From Ramlibacter sp. (GTDB lineage: Bacteria; Pseudomonadota; Gammaproteobacteria; Burkholderiales; Burkholderiaceae_C): a stretch of DNA of 6,202 bases. The stretch's first letter is position 1, and the number at the start of each line of letters is the position of its first letter. Of this stretch, positions 1 through 5,268 are shown one piece after another. Position numbers and translations under genes: made by a program. A model generated the notes under the pieces. The model was not told where the DNA came from. It searched no databases and worked only from the letters and a program-made list of their open reading frames with translations. The DNA lies in NCBI GenBank assembly GCA_026785815.1, contig JAJAZH010000473.1:1-6202 (forward strand), read 5' to 3'.

Positions 1-37
1 GCCCCCAGCCAGTCGACAGCGTCCCGGTCGGCGGACT

Positions 38-268
38 TCAGGCGAGCGCCAGCAGCAGGCACAGGCCGGTCGCACCAACCAGTGCGCCGGTGGTCACGAT
101 GTGGCCCGACGCCAGCGACTTGGCCCGTTCAAGTGCCGACCGCAGAGGCAGCAACGCACCGTGCGAACGCTCGCAGTCACACATATGGGACGCGAGCGCG
201 GTCATGTCGCTCGAAACGAAGGAATTGTCGTCGGCAGGCAAGTGCGCCTGCACTGGAATGGTGGTCAT
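38..268 (-). CDS. Small hypothetical protein with a C-terminal membrane segment (76 aa)
   Basis: I do not recognise this protein. The frame is open further upstream to an ATG at 376, but I chose the ATG at 268 because a GGAG Shine-Dalgarno (275-278) sits 6 bases before it. The upstream extension (HRLRRDGPPIRRLCPAHH) also looks like translated intergenic DNA. Residues 1-55 are polar, with a CDC motif at 30-32 and a short amphipathic stretch (PLRSALERAKSLA, 41-53). Residues 56-76 (HIVTTGALVGATGLCLLLALA without its last residue is the hydrophobic core) form one membrane span that runs to the stop, so the protein could be tail-anchored with its N-terminus in the cytoplasm. It lies downstream of ppc on the same strand, 146 bases from the ppc stop. 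Inverted repeats in that gap suggest separate transcription. Whether it is expressed is inferred only from the ribosome-binding site and the plausible membrane segment. Confidence 0.55.
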   Translation of the reverse strand: MTTIPVQAHLPADDNSFVSSDMTALASHMCDCERSHGALLPLRSALERAKSLASGHIVTTGALVGATGLCLLLALA

Positions 269-339
269 GCTCGACTCCGGGTGGTGCGCCGGACAGAGCC
301 GCCGAATGGGCGGTCCGTCTCTTCTAAGGCGATGATTCG

Positions 340-404
340 ATCCTACGCAGATCCCGGGAAAACGCTGTCGGACCACGCGACGCTGGCCGTAGGATGGCTC
401 CTAC
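340..404. repeat. Inverted repeat cluster (GTAGGA hairpin) after ppc
   Basis: A perfect 6-bp stem with a 4-base loop lies at 389-404 (GTAGGA, TGGC, TCCTAC), starting 10 bases after the ppc stop codon in the direction of ppc transcription. A second, overlapping inverted repeat pairs ATCCTACG (340-347) with CGTAGGAT (388-395), so the two pairings exclude each other. No T-run follows the hairpin on either strand, so it is not a textbook intrinsic terminator. It may slow or end ppc transcription, or mark the upstream control region of the small gene at 38-268. On the minus strand the TAGGAT at 345-340 could serve as a -10 box for that gene, but no well-spaced -35 box is visible. Confidence 0.4.
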
Positions 405-414
405 AGAGTCTGGC

Positions 415-3400
415 TCATCCGGTGTTGCGCAACCCGGCCGCAATGCCGTTGATCGAGATGTGGATTCCGCGTCGGGTGCGCTCATCGGTCTGGCCGGCGC
501 GATGCCGGCGCACCAATTCCACCTGCAGGTGATGCAACGGGTCGATGTAGGGGAAGCGGTGCCGGATCGAACGCTGCAGTTCCGGATTGCCCGCCAGCCG
601 CTGCTTGCTGCCGGTGATCCACTGCAACGCCTGTGCGGTGCGGTGCCACTCGGCCTCGATCAATGCGAAGACGCGTTTGCGCAAACGGGAGTCGGCCACC
701 AATCTGGAATAGCGAGAAGCGAGCGCCAGGTCGCTCTTGGCCAGCACCATGTCCATGTTCGACAGCAAGGTGCGAAAGAAGGGCCACTGGCGATCCATGT
801 TCTGCAGCAGCGCCAGCGCCTCGCGTCGCGATTGCGCGGGGTTCGAGCCCAGGAATTCCTGCACCGCGGAGCCGAAGCCGTACCAGCCAGGCAAGGTGAG
901 GCGGCACTGGCCCCAGCTGAAGCTCCAGGGCACGGCGCGCAGGTCCTCGATGCGCTGCGACGGGTGCCTGGACGCCGGCCGCGAGCCGATGTTGAGTTCG
1001 GCGATTTCCCGGATCGGAGTCGAGCTGAAAAAGTACTCGGTGAACCCGGGTGTTTCGTAGACCAGTGAGCGGTAGGCCTTCATGCTGGCCTGCGACAAGG
1101 ACTCGGCGGCACGCAGGAAAGCCGGCGGCGGTGTCTCGCTCGATTTCAGCAGGGTGGCCTCGAGCGTTGCTGCCACCAGGGTTTCCAGGTTGCGGCGGCC
1201 GATCTCCGGATTGCCATATTTGGAGCCGATGATTTCGCCCTGTTCGGTGACCCTCAACTGCCCGCGCACGGTGCCCGGTGGCTGCGCCAGGATCGCCTGG
1301 TAGCTGGGTCCGCCGCCGCGGCCGACGGTGCCGCCGCGGCCATGGAACATCCGCAGCCGGATGGAATTGGCCCCCACGCTTGTCACTGCGTGTCCTGCGC
1401 TGCCCCCCGAGGGGGCTTCGATCGCCTTGGGGCGGCCCGGCGACGATCGAGTGGCCCCCACGCTTGTCACTGCGTGTCCTGCGCTGGCCCCCGAGCGGGC
1501 TTCGATCGCCTTCGGGCGGCCCGGCGACGATCGAGTGGCCCCCACGCTTGTCACTTCGTGTCCTGCGCTGCCCCCCGAGGGGGCTTCGATCGCCTTCGGG
1601 CGGCCCGGCGACGATCGAGTGGCCCCCACGCTTGTCAGTTCGTCGAACAGCTGCACCAGCGCGATCTCGGCGCGGTAAAGCTCCCAGTTGCTGGTGAAGA
1701 TGCCGCCGTCCTTGTTGCTGTCGCTGTAGCCCAGCATGATGTCCTGCTCGCAGTACTGGTCGGGCCCGGCCCGCTGCACCATGGCCGCGATACCGGGCAG
1801 GGCGTAGAACTCGCGCATGATCGGCGCCGCGCTGCGCAGGTCGGCGATGGTCTCGAACAGCGGCACCACGATCAGGTCGGCCCGGGCCTTCGAATCCAGC
1901 GTGCCCTGGAACAGCCCGACCTCCTTTTGCAGCAGCAGCACTTCCAGCAGGTCGCTCACCGCTTCGGTGTGACTGATGATGTAGTGGCGGATCGCCTGGG
2001 TGCCGAACTGCGCGCGCATCTGCAGCGCCATCTCGAAGATTGCCAGCTCGCTCTCGCAGTGCACCGAATACCGGGCACCAACGACACGCAGCGAACGCGA
2101 ATCGCAAAGCAGTTTCAGCAGCAGGGTGCGCTTGTCGGCTTCCGCCAGCCTGGCATAGCCGGACTCGATGCGCGCGCTGGCCAGCAGTTCGGACACCACC
2201 AACTGGTGCTGGTCCGAGCTTTGCCTCAAGTCGACGGTCGCCAGGTGGAAGCCGAACACCTCGACCGCGCGCACCAGCGGGTGCAGCCGCTGCGCCACCA
2301 GGGCGCGGGCCTGGTGCGCCAGCAGCGAGGTCTGCAAGGTCCGCAGGTCGGCCAGGAAATCTTCAGCCCGCAGATAGGGGTCTTGCGGCGCGACGGCATG
2401 GCGAGCCGCATCGCCGCCCGTCAGGCCCTTGAGCGTGGCGGCGAGGCGCGAATACATGCCGGTCAGGGCGCGCCGGTAAGGCTCGTCCTGGCGATGTTCG
2501 TTGCGATCGGGAGAGCGCTCGGCCAGGGCTCGCATGGCCGGCGTCACGTCGACCAGCATGGCTGACAGCGACAGCTCGGCGCCCAGCTGATGGATCTGCG
2601 AGAGGTAGTGGCGCAATGCCACGTCGCCTTGCCTGCGCAAGGCGTGCTCCAGCGTCTGCGCGCTGACGTTGGGGTTGCCATCGCGGTCGCCGCCGATCCA
2701 GTTTCCCAGTCGCAGGAAGCTGGCGACCGGCTGCTGCCCCAGCTCGCGTTCCAGCTCGGCATACAGCTTCGGGATCTCGCGCAGGAAAGTGGACTCGTAA
2801 TAGCTGAGCGCGTTCTCGATTTCGTCGGCCACCGTGAGCCGTGTGAAGCGCAGCAGGCGGGTCTGCCACAGCTGCATCACGCGGGCCCGGATCTGTGCAT
2901 CGTTGGCCGCCAGTTGCCTGGGCGCCAGTGCGTCCTTCGGCAACGCCTGGGACTTGATCGCGTCGCGCTCGACCAGCAGGTTCGCGATGGCGCGCTCGGC
3001 GTCCAGGATGCTCTTGCGCTGCACCTCGGTCGGATGCGCCGTCAGCACCGGCGAAAGGTGGGCTTGCGCCAGCGTTTGCGAAATGGTCCGCGGGGTGATG
3101 CCGGCCTGGCGCAAGCGGGCCATGGCCACCTCGATGCTGCCTTCCTGCGTGTCGCCGGTGCGTTCGCGCAGGATCCGCCGGCGGATCTGATGCCGGTCTT
3201 CGGCCAGGTTGGCGAGATGGCTGAAATAGGTGAAGGCGCGGATCACGCTCACCGTCTTGTCGCCCGACAGCGATTTCAGCAGTTGCTTGAGGTCCTTGTC
3301 TGCCGCCGGGTCGGCATCGCGGCGGAAGGCGACGGAGAGCCGGCGCACGCGCTCCACCAGTTCGAACGCTGCAACTCCTTCCTGCTCGCGGATCACGTCG

Positions 3401-3495
3401 CCCAGGATCCGGCCCAGCAGCCGGATGTCTTCGATCAGCGGGCGCTCGTTGTCACGGGCCCGCGGCGAGGGCGATTTCGGCGAGGGTCGCGGCAT
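415..3495 (-). CDS. ppc: Phosphoenolpyruvate carboxylase with an in-frame 84-residue repeat insertion
   Basis: The enzyme carboxylates PEP with bicarbonate to oxaloacetate, the cytoplasmic anaplerotic entry to the TCA cycle. Signatures appear in order: LTAHPTE at 151-157 (H154 matches E. coli H138); GNWIGGDRDGNPNV from 264; VEVFGFHLATVDLRQ near 411-425; VVPLFETIADL near 553; GYSDSNKDGG at 589-598 (K595 matches E. coli K546); FHGRGGTVGRGGGP at 717-730 (H718, R720 and R726 match H579, R581 and R587); LRVTEQGEIIGSKYG; ELNIGSRPASR; and the conserved C-terminal RNTG. At 1026 residues it is longer than E. coli PEPC (883). Residues 621-704 are three 28-residue tandem repeats, and without them it would be 942. 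The ATG at 3495 has GGAG (3505-3508) 9 bases upstream. The gene diverges from hemC. Identity is certain. Activity with the insertion is inferred from the intact motifs. Confidence 0.98.
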   Translation of the reverse strand: MPRPSPKSPSPRARDNERPLIEDIRLLGRILGDVIREQEGVAAFELVERVRRLSVAFRRDADPAADKDLKQLLKSLSGDKTVSVIRAFTYFSHLANLAEDRHQIRRRILRERTGDTQEGSIEVAMARLRQAGITPRTISQTLAQAHLSPVLTAHPTEVQRKSILDAERAIANLLVERDAIKSQALPKDALAPRQLAANDAQIRARVMQLWQTRLLRFTRLTVADEIENALSYYESTFLREIPKLYAELERELGQQPVASFLRLGNWIGGDRDGNPNVSAQTLEHALRRQGDVALRHYLSQIHQLGAELSLSAMLVDVTPAMRALAERSPDRNEHRQDEPYRRALTGMYSRLAATLKGLTGGDAARHAVAPQDPYLRAEDFLADLRTLQTSLLAHQARALVAQRLHPLVRAVEVFGFHLATVDLRQSSDQHQLVVSELLASARIESGYARLAEADKRTLLLKLLCDSRSLRVVGARYSVHCESELAIFEMALQMRAQFGTQAIRHYIISHTEAVSDLLEVLLLQKEVGLFQGTLDSKARADLIVVPLFETIADLRSAAPIMREFYALPGIAAMVQRAGPDQYCEQDIMLGYSDSNKDGGIFTSNWELYRAEIALVQLFDELTSVGATRSSPGRPKAIEAPSGGSAGHEVTSVGATRSSPGRPKAIEARSGASAGHAVTSVGATRSSPGRPKAIEAPSGGSAGHAVTSVGANSIRLRMFHGRGGTVGRGGGPSYQAILAQPPGTVRGQLRVTEQGEIIGSKYGNPEIGRRNLETLVAATLEATLLKSSETPPPAFLRAAESLSQASMKAYRSLVYETPGFTEYFFSSTPIREIAELNIGSRPASRHPSQRIEDLRAVPWSFSWGQCRLTLPGWYGFGSAVQEFLGSNPAQSRREALALLQNMDRQWPFFRTLLSNMDMVLAKSDLALASRYSRLVADSRLRKRVFALIEAEWHRTAQALQWITGSKQRLAGNPELQRSIRHRFPYIDPLHHLQVELVRRHRAGQTDERTRRGIHISINGIAAGLRNTG
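1368..1643. repeat. 84-bp tandem repeat, 3.3 copies, in frame within ppc
   Basis: Full units lie at 1368-1451, 1452-1535 and 1536-1619. A partial fourth copy at 1620-1643 matches 23 of 24 bases. Each copy begins TGGCCCCCACGCTTGTCA on the plus strand. Unit 1 and unit 3 differ at 2 of 84 positions, and unit 2 differs from each at 3. The period is exactly 28 codons, and in the ppc frame each unit starts TSVGATRSSPGRPKAIEA (residues 621-648, 649-676 and 677-704, then TSVGA at 705-709). The unit is open in all three plus frames and two minus frames; the third minus frame has a TGA. Units 1 and 3 contain a hairpin, GCCCCC-CGA-GGGGGC (1402-1416 and 1570-1584), and unit 2 breaks two of its six pairs. 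A second imperfect stem pairs TCGCC with GGCGA further along each unit. It looks like a genome repeat rather than native enzyme sequence; dispersal elsewhere is inferred. Confidence 0.95.
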
Positions 3496-3569
3496 CGTGT
3501 GGTGCTCCGGGTGCTTAAATAAAAGGCAGCGCCCATGCTAGCATCGGTTCTTCCAAACGAATTTTTCAG
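3496..3569. promoter_or_regulatory. Divergent ppc / hemC promoter region
   Basis: This 74-base gap is the only non-coding DNA between the two divergent genes, so both promoters should lie here unless one extends into a coding region. It is clearly more AT-rich than its surroundings (TTAAATAAAA at 3515-3524, AATTTTT at 3560-3566). A perfect palindrome, ATGCTAGCAT (3535-3544), contains TGC-TAGCAT on both strands, a plausible extended -10 element in each direction. For hemC, TTAAAT at 3515-3520 is a weak -35 with an 18-base spacer, and transcription would start near 3551. For ppc, transcription would start near 3528, leaving about 33 bases of leader that include the GGAG. The promoter assignments are inference. 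Confidence 0.45.
3505..3508 (-). promoter_or_regulatory. Ribosome binding site of ppc
   Basis: GGAG on the minus strand, 9 bases before the ATG at 3495. It supports the start that gives the proline-rich N-terminus MPRPSPKSPSPRAR. Confidence 0.6.
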
Positions 3570-3573
3570 GTGA
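3568..3573 (+). promoter_or_regulatory. Shine-Dalgarno AGGTGA deciding the hemC start
   Basis: AGGTGA ends 5 bases before a TTG codon at 3579, an ideal spacing. The GTG at 3570 lies inside this element and has no good Shine-Dalgarno of its own (only TTTTTCAG precedes it). The site therefore favours initiation at TTG 3579, giving MSSLVIATRES. Confidence 0.5.
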
Positions 3574-4481
3574 CGATCTTGAGCTCGCTGGTCATCGCCA
3601 CCCGTGAAAGCAGACTGGCGCTGTGGCAGGCGGAGCATGTGAAGTCGCTGCTGGAGCAGCTTGGTCACAGCGTTTCCCTGCTGGGCATGACGACCACGGG
3701 CGACCAGATCCTGGACCGCAGCCTGAGCAAGGTCGGCGGCAAGGGCCTGTTCGTGAAGGAATTGGAACAGGCGCTGGAGCAGGGACGCGCCGACCTGGCC
3801 GTCCATTCGCTCAAGGATGTGCCGATGGACCTGCCCGAGGGCTTCTCGCTGGCCTGCGTGCTGGAGCGCGAGGACCCGCGCGACGCACTGGTCTGCCCCA
3901 ATTACGCTTCGCTTGCGCAAGTGCCGCAGAGCGGCATCGTCGGCACCTCCAGCCTGCGGCGCTGCGTGTTGCTGCGCGCGCTGCGCCCGGACCTGCGGAT
4001 CGAACCCTTGCGCGGCAATCTTGACACGCGGCTGCGCAAGCTCGACCAGGGTCAGTACGACGCGATCGTGCTGGCGGCGGCGGGGCTGAAGCGCCTGGGT
4101 CTGGAACAGCGGATCCGCCAGGTCTTCGAACCGTCGGAGATGCTGCCCTCGGCGGGGCAGGGGGCGCTGGCGATCGAGGTTCGCAGTTCGCGCGTCGACC
4201 TGCTGGAGATGCTGATGCCGCTCGCGCACCGAGGCACCTGGCTGGCCGTTGCCGCGGAGCGCGCGGTCAGCCGCGCCATGGGCGGCAGTTGCTCGATGCC
4301 GCTGGCGGCCTACGCGACTATTTCTGGCGAGTGGCTGCAACTGGCCGCAGCCTGGGGCGAGCCCGAAGGCGCTGCGCCGCTGGTCCGCGTCAGCGACGCT
4401 GCGAACGTGGCCGATCTCGGGCAGGCGGAGGCGCTCGGCGCGCAGATCGCGGTCCGCTTGCGCGCCGGTGGCGCCCACTGA
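3570..4481 (+). CDS. hemC: Porphobilinogen deaminase (hydroxymethylbilane synthase)
   Basis: This cytoplasmic enzyme joins four porphobilinogen molecules into hydroxymethylbilane on a covalently bound dipyrromethane cofactor. Counting from the GTG at 3570 (303 residues, normal for the family): VIATRESRLALWQ at 8-20 (substrate-binding Arg and Ser), SKVGGKGLFVKELE at 53-66, HSLKDVP at 79-85 (catalytic Asp, equivalent to E. coli D84), GTSSLRR at 125-131, RGNLDTRLRKLD at 148-159, LPSAGQGALAIEVR at 192-205, and GGSCSMPLAAY at 238-248, where C241 is the cofactor-attachment cysteine. The true start is probably TTG at 3579, 9 bases later, because of the AGGTGA Shine-Dalgarno. The longer form is drawn here. 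It is the first gene of a hemC-hemD-hemX operon, with its stop 1 base before the hemD ATG. All key residues are present. Confidence 0.97.
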   Translation: MTILSSLVIATRESRLALWQAEHVKSLLEQLGHSVSLLGMTTTGDQILDRSLSKVGGKGLFVKELEQALEQGRADLAVHSLKDVPMDLPEGFSLACVLEREDPRDALVCPNYASLAQVPQSGIVGTSSLRRCVLLRALRPDLRIEPLRGNLDTRLRKLDQGQYDAIVLAAAGLKRLGLEQRIRQVFEPSEMLPSAGQGALAIEVRSSRVDLLEMLMPLAHRGTWLAVAAERAVSRAMGGSCSMPLAAYATISGEWLQLAAAWGEPEGAAPLVRVSDAANVADLGQAEALGAQIAVRLRAGGAH

Positions 4482-4482
4482 G

Positions 4483-5268
4483 ATGCCGGTGCTCGTGACC
4501 CGGCCGGCGCGCGAGGCGCAGCGCTGGGTCCAGCGGTTGCGCCAGCGCGGCCTCGATGCCGTCGCGCTGCCATTGATCGACATCGGACCCGCACCCGATG
4601 TGGCGCCAGTCCGGGCGGCCTGGGACCGGCTTGCCGGGTTCGACGCAGTGATGTTCGTGAGCGGCAACGCGGTCGACGGTTTTTTTGCGCTTCGGCCCGC
4701 TGCCAGCGACTGCTGGCCGGGCCCGTCCGGGAGTGCGGGACCGCGTGTGTGGGCGCCTGGCCCGGGGACCTCGCGGGCATTGCTCGAGGCCGGCGTTCCG
4801 GCCGCGGCAATCGACCAACCTCCGGCAACGGCGCCGCAGTTCGATTCCGAGGCGCTCTGGGGGCGGGTCGGCGATCAACTGCGTGCTGGCCAGCGGGTGT
4901 TGGTGGTGCGCGGCGCGAGCGCGGCCGGACAGGGCACCGGCCGGGACTGGCTGGCTGCCAGGCTGGCCGAACGCGGCATCGAGGTCACCACTGTCGCCGC
5001 CTACAGCCGCACGCCGCCGGCCTGGACCCCAGCCCAGTTCGCCTTGGGCGAGCAAGCGTCGGACCCTGCGTCGATCTGGCTGTTCAGCAGTTCCGAAGCC
5101 ATCACCTGTCTGCGGTCGCTGCTTCCCGGGCAGGACCGGACCCATGCCCGCGCCATCGCGACCCACCCGCGCATTGCCGCGACCGCGACCGAGGCCGGTT
5201 TCGGTGTTGTATGCCTGTCACGACCGGCGCTGGACGACGTGGTGCGCTCGATAGAATCGATGCGATGA
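4483..5268 (+). CDS. hemD: Uroporphyrinogen-III synthase
   Basis: HemD cyclises hydroxymethylbilane with inversion of ring D, giving uroporphyrinogen III, the branch point to haem, sirohaem and cobalamin. The family is poorly conserved, so identity rests on the fold-specific pattern and position. MPVLVTRPAREAQRW opens the first domain; then come ALPLIDIGP near 28-36, FVSGNAV at 58-64, APGPGTSRALLEAG at 91-104, DSEAL at 121-125, VLVVRGASAAGQGTGRDWLA around 139-158, Y174, FSSSEAI at 201-207 and HPRIAATATEAGF at 228-240. At 261 residues it is of normal length. The open frame extends upstream to 4249 within hemC, but the ATG at 4483 gives the family's usual N-terminus and directly follows the hemC stop (TGAGATG), implying translational coupling. 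A run of seven T (4680-4686) encodes part of G66-F67-F68. Unlike some Burkholderiales, where I recall HemD fused to HemX, the two are separate here. Confidence 0.93.
   Translation: MPVLVTRPAREAQRWVQRLRQRGLDAVALPLIDIGPAPDVAPVRAAWDRLAGFDAVMFVSGNAVDGFFALRPAASDCWPGPSGSAGPRVWAPGPGTSRALLEAGVPAAAIDQPPATAPQFDSEALWGRVGDQLRAGQRVLVVRGASAAGQGTGRDWLAARLAERGIEVTTVAAYSRTPPAWTPAQFALGEQASDPASIWLFSSSEAITCLRSLLPGQDRTHARAIATHPRIAATATEAGFGVVCLSRPALDDVVRSIESMR

Noticed and set aside
1..62. Possible start of another minus-strand gene at a GTG (62-60), overlapping the small gene and running off the window
   Set aside because: The frame is open only for about 20 codons, has no convincing ribosome binding site, and cannot be judged from this length.
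269..376. N-terminal extension of the small protein to the ATG at 376
   Set aside because: No Shine-Dalgarno at 376; the extension crosses the inverted repeat and likely promoter region and has an Arg/Pro/Cys composition typical of non-coding DNA. The ATG at 268 has a well-placed GGAG.
1368..1643. CRISPR array, intein or intron as explanation of the repeat
   Set aside because: There are no variable spacers, the 28-residue units are far too short for an intein and lack splicing motifs, and the reading frame continues without needing removal.
482..2107. 541-codon minus-strand frame overlapping ppc
   Set aside because: An out-of-frame reading of ppc; all PEPC motifs lie in the other frame, and this one is Arg/Gly/Ala-rich shadow.
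1342..2565. 407-codon plus-strand open frame opposite ppc, containing the repeats
   Set aside because: It is an antisense shadow of a certain gene in GC-rich DNA. It has no recognisable domain, is full of Gln/His/Arg from reversed codons, and is open through the array because the repeat has few stops.
3435..4667. 410-codon minus-strand open frame opposite hemC
   Set aside because: Antisense to a clear HemC and crossing the divergent promoter gap; its sequence is Arg/Gln-rich with no domain.
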